Positions 31,951 to 41,222 are shown, counted from the first letter of the stretch. The stretch is 56,644 bases of DNA from UMGS1387 sp045577475 (GCA_045577475.1 JAZNIM010000087.1:1-56644), one strand, 5' to 3'. Numbers and translations: made by a program. Notes: generated by a model not told the origin, from the letters alone.

Positions 31951-34900
31951 TTACATGTTTTGCTTTTTCCACTTTTCAAGTGCCGAAGCAACAATTGAAT
32001 AAGCCGCCTCGTCACCTGCACTTTTGCATATATCCGAGAGCTGCTTGAGGCAATAATATTGCAGCCGTCCTTGTTCGTCATGCCTTATTCTACACTCGGC
32101 ATTTTTCAAAAGACTCAAAAGCACAAGCCTGTAGCTTTCAGTATTGTCCCCGATAAATGAACGCAGCCTTTTTTCTTCAAGGGACAGGCAATATCCGCAA
32201 AACGCCGCACATATATACAGCCGTATCTTTTCATCTGTTTTTTCTCTGTCCATCAACATCCGTGTCAGCCCTGTAACCGTATATTCTTTAAGAGAGCTAT
32301 CGGTATATACAAGCTTTACCGCCTGCTTTGCCGCCGACAACACATCGCTCTTTTGGGTTAAAATCACAAGGCTTGCTTTATTCCCGTCACATTCCGGAAT
32401 GTCAGGCATTTTATTACGGTCAATTTCAAGGCTTTCACTGAAAAGTATTGCATCGGCTTTGATTTTTTCTTTGTCACGAAGAATACGTTTTCTCACGTTA
32501 TAAATACCTTCAAAGCTCTTGGCATATCCCACCGCAAAAACATACTGTGTTTTGCCTGCATCCTTATTACCTTCATCAAAAAACAATCTGCCGCTTTTTT
32601 TTAAGCCGTCCGCACTGCAAACGCATTGGTTTATTCTGCCCGATTCGTCTATGCAAAATCCGAATGCAAAGCACATTTTTCCGTCAAGGTAGAATACCAC
32701 GCCGCCCGCCTCTGTCTGTACAAGTGCAGCTTGTTTTATAACCGCATCAAGGTATACTTTTCTGCCTTGTGTGCAATTTACCGTGATGATTTTTGCAGGC
32801 TCTCTTTTTGCGGTAAACCACTCTGCCGCAAAGCCTGTGTTATTACCGCAGTATTTGCCTTCATATGAATCACAGCATACAATTTCTTCACCGACAAACA
32901 CCTGTATCCGATTTTTATTATCGCAAATTTCTGTGATTTCCTTTGGCTCTTTTGCTTGTTCAGTATCGTTTTCCGCAGTATATTCAGGTCTTAAAACAGG
33001 CTTTGACAGCATGGGATAATACTTTCTCGCCCGCTTTTTGATATACACCTCTGTGGGAATTCTTTCTTCAAGAAGCTCCAAGGCACTTGAATTTTTACCA
33101 TCGGACATGAAGAATTTTCTTACACACCCGTCAAAAATCAGATTTCCCGCCCCACATATGCTCATCCCCAGATGATGGGACATAAAGCATCTTACAATGC
33201 CGTAACCATTTTCCGCATCATGCCGCTCAAAATCGCAGCTTTCATAAAAGCCGTATTTTCCGTACATTCCCAAATCCCGCAGATTTTTCAGGTTTTCAAG
33301 GCTTTTTTCATAATCCGTTTCAAGCATGAGATAGGAAGAATACGGCGACACAACCTGCTGACGTGAGAAAACACACAGAGCGATTTCTTCGTTGCCAAAG
33401 GCATGATATCTGTAGTTACCCGCCTCATCAAGGCTGTTATAACAGCTTTCGGAGATTCCGAAAATACGCCTTTCGTTATATTCCTTGCCGCACCTGACAT
33501 TCATCCACTGAGCGAACCTCAACGCTTCAAAGCTAAGGCTTCCGTATACCGTGGGAAGAAAAATTGCAGGCATGAAGTATTCAAACACCGTTCCGCTCCA
33601 GCTTGCGAGTCCCACGTATCTGTCAGACTCGGCAAGCTGCCGTGAAAGGCTCCCAAAATGTGTGCTTTCCACCTGTCTTTGAGCAACCGCCGTAAAGCTG
33701 AGTATTCTCGTTTCGCTCATCAGCATGTCATAGCAGTTTTTGCTGTAGGTGATGTCTGAGTTATCCTCAACCGTAAAGCCTATATAAAAAAGCTTTCTCT
33801 TTTTGTTGTACATAAGTGAAAGATCCGCTTCATCAATTAGGCTTTGTACCTTTTTTCTAAGTCCCTCATAATCACCGCATTCTTTTTCATATTCTTCCAA
33901 CGCCCCCAAAAGAACAAACAAACAGGCAATATAGTTTCCCTCGTCAACGCTTGAAACGAATTTCGGCTTCATGGGCTGTGCCGAACTCACATCATACCAG
34001 TTATACAAAAGTCCCTTGTATTTAGGTATTTTAATGAGTGTGTCAAGAGTGTCATTACATATTTTTTCAAGCTGCTTTGTGCTTAAAAGTCCCGATTTAC
34101 GTGCAACACATGCTGAGGCAAGATACAAGCCTATATTCGTAGGCGAGGTCATAAACGACACCTTTTCGCAGGGGTAAAAGGAGATGTTGTCAGGCGGAAG
34201 GTAATTTGTTTTTTCGCTTACGTTATCCTCGAAATACTGCCACATATCGGCGATATTTTCAAGAAGAAGCTGTTTTTCTTCCACCGTCACAACAGGCTGT
34301 TCCATTTTTTTCTCTTTTCCCGAATAATACGCCGTAAAGGGTGAAGAAAGCCATGCAAGTCCCACAAGCCTTACAAAGGAATTATTGGTACATGTGATAA
34401 GAACAACTCCGCAAAGAGCACCGAACAGGTTCTTTTTTACATACCCGAGAATACCGTCCCTGCTTTCTCTGTCGCTTTGTGCCGCCGTCATCCATTCAAG
34501 AGTGTTTTTATGCGAAACACACATTCTGTAAAGGGAGCGCAATATTGCATCAAAGCACACATATGCACTTTGGGGAATAAATGACAAAGCAAGAAAAGTC
34601 CGCATCAGCTCTGCCCATATACCGCTGTATACGCCTTTGGAATAAAACAGACGCCGCAGATTATATAAGAACGCCTTGCGAAGGCTTGAAACAAGGGTAT
34701 AAACAAACGGAAGCAAATATGGAGATACAGATACTGTCACAAGCATCGTGCTTACAGCCCTTTCTTTTACCGCAAGGGACAAAAGCATCAGAACAAGAGA
34801 AAAAATCTGCAGCATGCCGTCTGCTATATTTTCAAGCATGAGATATTTTGACGTAAAATCAACGCCGTTTACTATTTTTTCGTTATGTGAATTTTTCCTT

Positions 34901-36750
34901 TCTTTTCCGAAAAAGCATATATTCTGAATATCCCCTCTCACCCATCGGTGACGGCGTTTATTATATGACATCTGCTCTCGGGGAAAGCTGTCGGTGAGGG
35001 TTATGCGGCTTGTGGAAATACATCTTAAAATTGCTCCTTCAGGTGCATCGTGGCTGAGAACAATATCCTTTTGAAATTCGTTTTTGCCGCAAAGAGCTTT
35101 ATAAAAGCATTCCTTATCAAACATGCCTTTTCCGCAAAACACACCTTTTCCGAAAAGGGAAAAAGCAAGGTCATAGCCTGCACTGCTGTAGCTGTCAACT
35201 CCGCCTGCGCCGCACATTATGCCCGTAAAAGCGGTTTTATTTGCCGATTGAAGGCTTGTAACCATTTTAGGCTGAATAATACCGTAGCCCTTTATCACCC
35301 GTTTCTTTTTTTCATCATACAGCGGTCTGTTATTTGGGTGCAGCATTATTCCCGCTGTTTTTCTCACGCAGTCAAAGGCAAGGTTTGTGTCGCTGTCAAG
35401 TGTAAATACATACTTTATTTTACCGCACAGCACCTCATCAGGCTTGATGCTGTCCCGAGAAAAGCCGTCGCTTTTATTACACAAAAAACTGCACAGTGCA
35501 TTTACCGCACCTCTTTTTCTCTCATGTGCCATAAAGCACCCCTGCTTTTTTGAATATACTCTGTCACGCAGGAAAAGGAAAAAGCAGTTGCCGTGTTTTC
35601 TTCTGAGCCTCAGGATATTGTCAACCGCGTTTTTAACGATTGCCCCATCATTATCCGTCTTTTCCCTGTCACTGTCCGGAAGGTCGCAAAGCAGGGAAAA
35701 GTACACGTTTTCGCCGCCATTTGAGTAAAACATTTTTTCAAGACGTTCAAAAAGTGCATTATCATTTTCTTTTCCCGTAAGAAGTGTTGTCACCGTTACC
35801 AAAACAGAGCAGTCCTCGGGGATTTTTTTAAGGTCAAGTGCAGGCTCCGTAAAGTTCTCAACAACAAACCGTGAAAAAAACCTGTCAAGCACAAGCTTTA
35901 CGCATCTGTACACAGGTACAAGTGCAAGCAAAAACACGGGAGAAAGAATACAAAGAAAAAAGGTAAACAGCACCGTCATAAAAATGTGAAGCACAATATA
36001 CACCTGTCCGCCAAAGGGCTTATCGCACAGCACTCCCGTAAAATTATCCTTATTGCTTACAATAGAACGAACGTATTCAAGCTCTGTGATTTTATGCTTT
36101 TTTGCAACAGAAGCAAGATTTTTTCTTATACTCTGCTTTGTGTACACCGTTGATGAGGAATATACCTTGTCTTTAAGAAGCTGCATTTCGGTTTTATTGG
36201 TCTTTACACAATCCTCACTATCAAAGCCAAGCACCTCATCAAGGCTGACAAAAAGCGTTGTAAGACGCCCGTCGCCTTTTGCAAAAGGCTCAAGCTTTTT
36301 ATCTGTATAAAAACGGCATATTTCACGGCATATATCTGCTCTGATATACAAAGGAAAGCATTCGCTGTCATGAAGCAGAGTACTGTCTTCAAGGGAATTT
36401 ACCGCATCAAAGACTTCAGTCAGCTTACTGCTGTCAAATTCCCTTTTCATTCTTCTCACATATTCCGAAAAAGCAAGGCAGTACACCGACTCGCCATGTA
36501 CCGTCTTGACGTTTTTCAGTCTTGCAAAATGCTTTATATCCTCCAGCATGATTTGCTCAAGCTTTGGAAAATTCTCCTGAATATACCTAATACTGTTATC
36601 GGAAAAGCCTTTTGCTCTACTGAGTTTTTTCACAAATCCACGCAGCTTTCGCAATATGTGCCAATGCTTCAGCGCCTCAACAAGAGTTCTGCCGTATGTT
36701 TTCTTGTTTTTGTATTTTCCGATTACATCGCCAAGGGTATTCATATCCAT
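31951..36750 (-). CDS. Cyclic beta-1,2-glucan synthase-like protein without the GH94 domain
   Basis: 1599 residues. Order: N-terminal cytoplasmic region; membrane segments near 250-285; a GT84-type glycosyltransferase domain with TLDSDTNLAF (about 450) and the RxxRW motif in RRHRWVRGD (about 600); further membrane segments at about 650-810; then the glucoamylase-like/cyclisation domain (GLASWSGTVFEYFMP at about 1050, CFMSHHLGMS at about 1190). Known NdvB/CGS proteins are about 2800 residues and add a C-terminal GH94 phosphorylase-like domain that sets chain length; here the last 300 residues are different and short. Product is probably a beta-1,2-glucan, made at the membrane. The ATG at 36750 has CGGAG nine bases upstream; a TTG-started extension overlaps a terminator. 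Confidence 0.82.
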   Translation of the reverse strand: MDMNTLGDVIGKYKNKKTYGRTLVEALKHWHILRKLRGFVKKLSRAKGFSDNSIRYIQENFPKLEQIMLEDIKHFARLKNVKTVHGESVYCLAFSEYVRRMKREFDSSKLTEVFDAVNSLEDSTLLHDSECFPLYIRADICREICRFYTDKKLEPFAKGDGRLTTLFVSLDEVLGFDSEDCVKTNKTEMQLLKDKVYSSSTVYTKQSIRKNLASVAKKHKITELEYVRSIVSNKDNFTGVLCDKPFGGQVYIVLHIFMTVLFTFFLCILSPVFLLALVPVYRCVKLVLDRFFSRFVVENFTEPALDLKKIPEDCSVLVTVTTLLTGKENDNALFERLEKMFYSNGGENVYFSLLCDLPDSDREKTDNDGAIVKNAVDNILRLRRKHGNCFFLFLRDRVYSKKQGCFMAHERKRGAVNALCSFLCNKSDGFSRDSIKPDEVLCGKIKYVFTLDSDTNLAFDCVRKTAGIMLHPNNRPLYDEKKKRVIKGYGIIQPKMVTSLQSANKTAFTGIMCGAGGVDSYSSAGYDLAFSLFGKGVFCGKGMFDKECFYKALCGKNEFQKDIVLSHDAPEGAILRCISTSRITLTDSFPREQMSYNKRRHRWVRGDIQNICFFGKERKNSHNEKIVNGVDFTSKYLMLENIADGMLQIFSLVLMLLSLAVKERAVSTMLVTVSVSPYLLPFVYTLVSSLRKAFLYNLRRLFYSKGVYSGIWAELMRTFLALSFIPQSAYVCFDAILRSLYRMCVSHKNTLEWMTAAQSDRESRDGILGYVKKNLFGALCGVVLITCTNNSFVRLVGLAWLSSPFTAYYSGKEKKMEQPVVTVEEKQLLLENIADMWQYFEDNVSEKTNYLPPDNISFYPCEKVSFMTSPTNIGLYLASACVARKSGLLSTKQLEKICNDTLDTLIKIPKYKGLLYNWYDVSSAQPMKPKFVSSVDEGNYIACLFVLLGALEEYEKECGDYEGLRKKVQSLIDEADLSLMYNKKRKLFYIGFTVEDNSDITYSKNCYDMLMSETRILSFTAVAQRQVESTHFGSLSRQLAESDRYVGLASWSGTVFEYFMPAIFLPTVYGSLSFEALRFAQWMNVRCGKEYNERRIFGISESCYNSLDEAGNYRYHAFGNEEIALCVFSRQQVVSPYSSYLMLETDYEKSLENLKNLRDLGMYGKYGFYESCDFERHDAENGYGIVRCFMSHHLGMSICGAGNLIFDGCVRKFFMSDGKNSSALELLEERIPTEVYIKKRARKYYPMLSKPVLRPEYTAENDTEQAKEPKEITEICDNKNRIQVFVGEEIVCCDSYEGKYCGNNTGFAAEWFTAKREPAKIITVNCTQGRKVYLDAVIKQAALVQTEAGGVVFYLDGKMCFAFGFCIDESGRINQCVCSADGLKKSGRLFFDEGNKDAGKTQYVFAVGYAKSFEGIYNVRKRILRDKEKIKADAILFSESLEIDRNKMPDIPECDGNKASLVILTQKSDVLSAAKQAVKLVYTDSSLKEYTVTGLTRMLMDREKTDEKIRLYICAAFCGYCLSLEEKRLRSFIGDNTESYRLVLLSLLKNAECRIRHDEQGRLQYYCLKQLSDICKSAGDEAAYSIVASALEKWKKQNM

Positions 36751-36815
36751 TTTATCCAACTCCGCAGTTTTTTTGCTATTTTTTGCAAAACTCTGCCGTT
36801 TTATACCAAAGCAAA

Positions 36816-36846
36816 CAAAAAAGGACTGCCTCTTATGAAGCAATCC
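36816..36846 (-). terminator. Terminator after the PqqD-like gene
   Basis: Minus strand GGATTGC/GCAGTCC stem followed by TTTTTTG; it separates pqqD from the glucan synthase gene. Confidence 0.8.
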
Positions 36847-36868
36847 TCATGCAATTATATGCTTTCTT

Positions 36869-37141
36869 TTATTCCTCAACAAGGTCGTTTTCACGAACCT
36901 TCTTTACAAATGCCGCAACATCATTCTTTGCAGTTTCCTCGTCAATCTCGTAGTTCCCGAGAATTGCCTCAACAAGCTCTTGCTGTGTTGCACCCTCTGC
37001 AAGCTTTTCCCAAAGAAAGCCGCCCGTTTCGTTAAGGGTAATCATTACATTTGCCTTTTTTGCTTCCTCACCCACAGCTACAACAATGTATGTATCTGCA
37101 ATCTGTCTGAGTATGAATCCCGATTTAATCTTCATTATCAT
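36869..37141 (-). CDS. PqqD-like small protein
   Basis: 90 residues: a beta-strand start (KSGFILRQIADTYIVVAVG), then LNETGGFLWEKLAEGATQQE and a helical C-terminus. This is the PqqD/RRE fold, which usually binds a precursor peptide or a radical-SAM partner. No radical-SAM or peptide gene is nearby. The start ATG (37141) overlaps the fumarase-like stop by ATGA; a second ATG at 37135 with AAAGGAG ten bases upstream is equally possible. It is third in the operon divIVA-fumarase beta-pqqD. Confidence 0.82.
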   Translation of the reverse strand: MIMKIKSGFILRQIADTYIVVAVGEEAKKANVMITLNETGGFLWEKLAEGATQQELVEAILGNYEIDEETAKNDVAAFVKKVRENDLVEE

Positions 37142-37677
37142 TCAGCTCCTTTATCGAATATGTTTCCGCCCAGGCAGTCTATACCGCACAGTACGGGAAA
37201 ATCCTTTATTTCCAATCTTTTTACCGACTCACAGCCAAGCTCGGGAAATGCTATTACTTCAAAGCTTTTCACGCTCATTGCCGCAAGTGCACCTGCTCCG
37301 CCGATGGCACAAAAGTATATACCCGAACGCTTTACTATGGCATCAACCACACTCTTGCTTCTCGGTCCTTTTCCTATCATCGCCACAAGTCCGTTTTCTA
37401 ACAGAAGCGGCGTAAAGCCGTCCATTCTTGAGGAGGTCGTAGGGCCGCATGAGCCTATGGGACGTCCCGGAGGCTCAGGGGTGGGACCTGCATAATATAT
37501 ACAGGCGTTGTTTAAGTCAAAGGGAAGCGGCTGCTTGTTTTCAAGAAGTGCACATATCTTTTTGTGTGCCGCATCACGTGCCGTGTAAATAGTTCCCGAA
37601 AGATAAACCTCGTCACCGAATTTTATCTGCGGTATAACACATGGCAGCTCTGACACATCAACATGAAAAACCGCCAT
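37138..37677 (-). CDS. Fumarate hydratase class I / L-tartrate dehydratase, beta subunit
   Basis: 179 residues matching the C-terminal or beta subunit of iron-sulfur hydro-lyases. It has GTIYTARDAAHK (about 28-39), YYAGPTPEPPGRPIGSCGPT (about 62-81) and GKGPRSKSVVDA (about 102-113), all family landmarks. The alpha subunit that carries the cluster ligands is not in this window, although the two are usually adjacent. ATG at 37677 with AAAGGGTG upstream; the stop codon of divIVA lies immediately before it. Possible activities are fumarate hydration or a related dehydration if a partner exists elsewhere. Confidence 0.87.
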   Translation of the reverse strand: MAVFHVDVSELPCVIPQIKFGDEVYLSGTIYTARDAAHKKICALLENKQPLPFDLNNACIYYAGPTPEPPGRPIGSCGPTTSSRMDGFTPLLLENGLVAMIGKGPRSKSVVDAIVKRSGIYFCAIGGAGALAAMSVKSFEVIAFPELGCESVKRLEIKDFPVLCGIDCLGGNIFDKGAE

Positions 37678-37678
37678 T

Positions 37679-38386
37679 TTATTCACCCTTTAACGACTGT
37701 GACACAGAGGTAAAGAATGAGTCCATCTGGTCTTTATGGTTCTTGAAGATACCGCTTAATTCGTCCTTCTTGCGGTTAAGATACTTAACTCTTTTAAGGT
37801 TGTCCCTTACAGCCTCATCGCTTTGTCTTACTACTTCCTCGGCTTTAGCTCTTGCTTCTTCGGTATGCAATCTTGCCTTTTCCTTGGCATTGTTTACAAT
37901 TTCCTCAGCAAGGCTCTGTGCCTGTGCTATAACACTCTGAGCCTCACGGCGTGCCTCATCAAGGATAGCTTCAAATTCCTCGGAAAGGCTGTCGTCCATG
38001 GCAATACTGCTCACAGCAGCTTTAGGAGCAGCAAAGGCATCCTTTTCACCGCTTCTGACTCTTTTGGAAAGAGAAGCATTTTCTTCAAGTGCCTCATCAA
38101 GAAGCTGTTCCTTTTCCTCAAGGGTCTTTGCCATTTCCTTCATGGCATCCTCAAGGTCTTTTTTCTCCTTGGCAAGGCTTTCCTTTTCTTCCTTCAGCTT
38201 ATCGTACTTTTCTTTCGCTTCAAGCAATGACGGCATTTTGTCAAGCTCTTTATTCAAAGACTTTATTTCATTTTCCAGTTCCTGCGTCTGCTTATTATAC
38301 CGAACATTAAGCTCCTCGATATAATTTGTAACATCCTGCTTATTAAAGCCTGAAAGACTTGTTCTGAACAGGGATTCGTTTGCCAT
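37679..38386 (-). CDS. divIVA: DivIVA-domain coiled-coil protein
   Basis: 235 residues. The N-terminal DivIVA membrane-targeting segment FRTSLSGFNKQDVTNYIEEL (about 7-26) is followed by two long coiled coils (about 27-105 and 130-200) rich in Glu, Lys and Ala. DivIVA-type proteins bind curved membrane at poles or septa and recruit division or growth factors. The ATG at 38386 is chosen for the AGAGGGTG upstream. Own promoter at 38422-38450. That a division scaffold leads an operon with a fumarase subunit and PqqD is unusual. Confidence 0.85.
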   Translation of the reverse strand: MANESLFRTSLSGFNKQDVTNYIEELNVRYNKQTQELENEIKSLNKELDKMPSLLEAKEKYDKLKEEKESLAKEKKDLEDAMKEMAKTLEEKEQLLDEALEENASLSKRVRSGEKDAFAAPKAAVSSIAMDDSLSEEFEAILDEARREAQSVIAQAQSLAEEIVNNAKEKARLHTEEARAKAEEVVRQSDEAVRDNLKRVKYLNRKKDELSGIFKNHKDQMDSFFTSVSQSLKGE

Positions 38387-38421
38387 ATGCAAGCACCCTC
38401 TTTCTATAACTGTTCTATTAT

Positions 38422-38450
38422 AGTATATCACACATCTTTTTAAAAATCAA
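38422..38450 (-). promoter_or_regulatory. SigA promoter of the divIVA operon
   Basis: Minus strand TTGATT (38450-38445), 17-nt spacer, TATACT (38427-38422). Confidence 0.78.
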
Positions 38451-38555
38451 CACCTACAAAAATATTTTCCTGTTTTAAATATTTACATTAATATCACAGG
38501 CATATCACATTCGCAAAATAAACTAAATTCAGATTAAAGTCCAGGGAGGTATTAC

Positions 38556-39221
38556 ATGTACAAGCTTCTGATTGTTGACGATGAAGAAAAAATACGCACC
38601 CTTATCAGCAAATACGCCGTATTTGAAGGCTATGAAGTAACCGAAGCACCCGACGGCATGAGTGCCATGGAAATACTGCGGAACAAAGATTTTGACCTAA
38701 TAATTCTTGACATAATGATGCCTGATATTGACGGCTTTACGGTTTGCAGAGAGCTGAGAAAAAAGTCCTCCACGCCTGTTATAATGCTCAGTGCAAGAGG
38801 CGAGGAATACGACAAGCTTCACGGCTTTGAGGTTGGCGTTGACGATTATGTTGTAAAGCCTTTTTCACCAAAAGAGCTTATGATGAGAGTTGCCGCAATT
38901 CTCAAGCGTACAAGCACAGTTTCCGGCGACTGCTTTGAATATGAAGGACTGAAGGTGGACTTTGCGGGCAGAATTGTATACGTTGACGGTGCTAAAGCAG
39001 AGCTGACACCAAAGGAATACGACCTGCTTTTCTACCTTATAAAGAACAAAGGAATAGCTCTGACCCGCGAAAAGCTTATAAGCAACGTATGGGGCTACGA
39101 CTTTTTCGGCGATGACAGAACACTTGATACTCACATAAAGCTTCTGAGAAAAAATCTCGGCAGCTATTCATCTCTTATTGTAACCCTGAGAGGAGTTGGC
39201 TACCGTTTTGAAACACAATAA
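38556..39221 (+). CDS. OmpR/PhoB-family response regulator
   Basis: 221 residues. The receiver domain (1-115) has the acidic pair VDDEE (about 7-11), the phosphorylation site in LIILDIMMPDIDG (Asp about 51), the conserved Ser in VIMLSARGEEYD and the Lys in VVKPFSPKEL (about 101). The C-terminal winged helix (about 128-221) has LTPKEYDLLFYLIKNKG and TLDTHIKLLRKNLG, ending with VTLRGVGYRFE. ATG at 38556 follows GGGAGGT. Its end overlaps the histidine kinase start. The regulon is unknown. Confidence 0.92.
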   Translation: MYKLLIVDDEEKIRTLISKYAVFEGYEVTEAPDGMSAMEILRNKDFDLIILDIMMPDIDGFTVCRELRKKSSTPVIMLSARGEEYDKLHGFEVGVDDYVVKPFSPKELMMRVAAILKRTSTVSGDCFEYEGLKVDFAGRIVYVDGAKAELTPKEYDLLFYLIKNKGIALTREKLISNVWGYDFFGDDRTLDTHIKLLRKNLGSYSSLIVTLRGVGYRFETQ

Positions 39222-40758
39222 AGCACCCTCCATCGGCATTCGCTGGAAGGTTTTCGGCTTCATGCTTATTCCCACATTTTTTCTGTTGATAATTCTATGG
39301 CTGGTTCAGACGGTTTTCTTCGGGTTGTTCTATGCACAGGTTAAGACGGAGGAACTGAAAAAAACCACGGAAACGGTAATACGTGATATTGAAAAATCCG
39401 ATATCAGCAACACAATCATGTTTCTTTCGGGAAACGGAGATATAAACATCAGTGTAATTGACACCAAGGCATTTGACAGTCTTTACACCACGGGCGATGC
39501 CTACAGCTCGGTTTCATCGGGTCTCGGGTCATACGGCATGTTCAGGCTGTACGAGGATGTTATTGAAAACGGCGGTGAATATTCAAGATATTACAGCACT
39601 TCTTCAACACAAGAGAACACCGACAAAAACATATCAAAATCGTCCGATTTTCGTGATCCCCAAGGCAACACTCCCAAAAACTTCCCGGGAATTGGACGTG
39701 ACAGCTTTCACAGAATTCCGACTCCCGGCTTTTTCGGTCATATCGGTCAAAAAAACCAGCTTCTCTATGCAAAAACAGCCATCCTTTCCAACGGAACCGA
39801 AATCATGGTTGTTGCAGACACAATGCTCTCTCCTTTTGACTCAACGGTAAGCACGCTGAGATATCAGTTAATAATATGCTCTATAATAAGCATCATACTC
39901 TCACTGCTTTTATCCTTTCTTATATCAAAAAAGGTATCAAAGCCCATCATCAACATCAACAACTCGGCACGCACACTTGCAACGGGAGATTTTGATGTTC
40001 ACTTTGAGGGCAATGGCTACCGTGAAATTGAACAACTCAGTGATACCTTGAATTTTGCTTCAAGGGAGCTTGGCAAATCCGAAGCACTCAGACGTGAGCT
40101 GATGGCAAACGTGTCCCACGACATGAGAACGCCGTTGACGATGATTGTAGGCTACAGTGAGGCAATGCGTGACATTCCCGGTGAAAACACTCCCGAGAAC
40201 GTTCAGGTTATCATTGATGAAGCAAACAGACTTTCGGCTTTTGTAAACAATGTACTTGACCTTACAAAGCTTCAAAGCGGTATGGAAAAGCTTGAAATGG
40301 AAAAAATTGATATTACAAGTCTTGTAAGAAAAACCGCAGAGCGATATACAAAGCTTCTTCCCGAAAATGAGTGCTCGGTAAGCCTTTGTGCACCCGATGA
40401 GCCTGTTTACGTCATGGGCGATGCCACAAAGCTGACACAGGTTTTGCACAATCTTGCGGACAATGCGGTAAATTATGCAGGAAATACAAAAAAAATCGGC
40501 TTTACCCAGACTGTAACGCAAGACGGATACGTCAGAGTTGAAATTTCCGACAACGGTGAAGGCATCCCTCCCGAGGAGCTTCCCTATATTTGGGACAGGT
40601 ACTACAAAACCGACAAAAATCACAAAAGAAGCACCGTCGGTTCGGGTCTTGGACTCTCCATTGTAAAGGAAATTCTCAAAAAGCACAATGCAAGGTACGG
40701 TGTGGAAACATCGTCTGAAAACGGTTCTGTATTTTGGTTTTCGCTTTCTCTTTGCTGA
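39208..40758 (+). CDS. Membrane-bound sensor histidine kinase
   Basis: About 516 residues. TM1 near residues 15-40, an extracytoplasmic domain of about 150 residues, TM2 near 225-245, then a HAMP linker, a HisKA domain with phospho-acceptor His in NVSHDMRTPLTMIVGYSE, and a HATPase_c domain with VLHNLADNAVNYAG, DNGEGIPPEELP and SGLGLSIVKEIL. No ATG lies near the overlap with the response regulator; TTG at 39208 (AGGAG 12 bases upstream) or TTG at 39196 are the probable starts. The last codons (LSLC) lie in sequence shared with the tpiA 3' hairpin, so the gene end is merged with an intergenic repeat. Signal unknown. Confidence 0.88.
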   Translation: MKHNKAPSIGIRWKVFGFMLIPTFFLLIILWLVQTVFFGLFYAQVKTEELKKTTETVIRDIEKSDISNTIMFLSGNGDINISVIDTKAFDSLYTTGDAYSSVSSGLGSYGMFRLYEDVIENGGEYSRYYSTSSTQENTDKNISKSSDFRDPQGNTPKNFPGIGRDSFHRIPTPGFFGHIGQKNQLLYAKTAILSNGTEIMVVADTMLSPFDSTVSTLRYQLIICSIISIILSLLLSFLISKKVSKPIININNSARTLATGDFDVHFEGNGYREIEQLSDTLNFASRELGKSEALRRELMANVSHDMRTPLTMIVGYSEAMRDIPGENTPENVQVIIDEANRLSAFVNNVLDLTKLQSGMEKLEMEKIDITSLVRKTAERYTKLLPENECSVSLCAPDEPVYVMGDATKLTQVLHNLADNAVNYAGNTKKIGFTQTVTQDGYVRVEISDNGEGIPPEELPYIWDRYYKTDKNHKRSTVGSGLGLSIVKEILKKHNARYGVETSSENGSVFWFSLSLC

Positions 40759-40854
40759 AAAGTAACTTTATGTATCACAAGGTTTTCGGAGTCTGCGGAC
40801 TCCGACCTTCTTTTATCCCGCGATAAAAGAAGGCAAAAACGCTCCACTCATCGG
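40744..40854 (+). repeat. Structured intergenic repeat, module B (copy 2), with a module-D fragment
   Basis: Starts inside the last codons of the histidine kinase with CTTTCTCTTTGCTGAAAAG, identical to part of the tpiA 3' hairpin. Module B follows: GTAACTTTATGTATC (40762-40776), a 7-bp hairpin CGGAGTC/GACTCCG (40787-40793 with 40798-40804, loop TGCG) and a 12-bp hairpin CCTTCTTTTATC/GATAAAAGAAGG (40806-40817 with 40822-40833), ending CTCATCGG. Against copy 1 the stems differ by compensatory changes, while linkers match. Confidence 0.78.
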
Positions 40855-41046
40855 CACGACTTTTGAGGTCGTGCCTGAGCCGTGGCGGCTCTCTAATCCC
40901 CACAACTGAGGATGCCGCCTGTAAAGCTCGGTAAATCGCTCGCTTACGCTCGATGGGGTGCAGTGCGAGTATTGGGAAGTGCATCAATCAAATCCAAGGC
41001 AATAAGGACATAAAATGTAATCTCCACTTTTCTGCGTTCCCAAAAG
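40855..41046. other. Hairpin-rich non-coding stretch between the histidine kinase and tpiA
   Basis: No ORF of interest. It contains GCACGAC/GTCGTGC (40854-40860 with 40868-40874), GAGCCG/CGGCTC (40877-40882 with 40886-40891) and a near-palindrome ATCGCTCGC/CGCTCGAT at about 40937-40957. It looks like further repeat modules, for which no second copy exists in the window. Confidence 0.55.
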
Positions 41047-41105
41047 TAAAAACGTCAGCCGTTGTTTGGCTGACGTTTTGGCTAACCGAGCACTTGATGC
41101 TCGGA
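41047..41105 (-). terminator. Terminator of the pgk-tpiA operon, module C (copy 2)
   Basis: Minus strand: GAGCATCAAGTGCTC, then GGTTAGCC, then a 12-bp stem (41079-41068 with 41060-41049) with loop AAACAAC, followed by TTTTTA. The linker and loop are shared with the livF and fba copies; the stem sequence differs. Confidence 0.87.
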
Positions 41106-41122
41106 TTTTATCTTATTGTTTA

Positions 41123-41222
41123 GTTGGTGAAGCACTGAGTTTGACCGCTTTGATTAATGGCGGTCAAACGTGGTTGCATTCGGGCATCGATGACCTGAAT
41201 TTTTCACTATAGTATGGTCACG
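41123..41222 (-). repeat. Structured intergenic repeat, module A (copy 2)
   Basis: Minus-strand counterpart of 12187-12285: CGTGACCA (41222-41215), GTCATCGATGCCCGAA (41194-41179), the identical 10-bp hairpin GTTTGACCGC/GCGGTCAAAC (41139-41148 with 41160-41169, 11-nt loop) and TGCTTCACCAAC (41134-41123). It lies downstream of tpiA, in tpiA's orientation. Confidence 0.85.

Noticed and set aside
40855..41046. tRNA or small RNA gene in the hairpin-rich gap
   Set aside because: No cloverleaf, no T-loop GTTCGAATC-like box and no promoter were found; the hairpins look like repeat modules.
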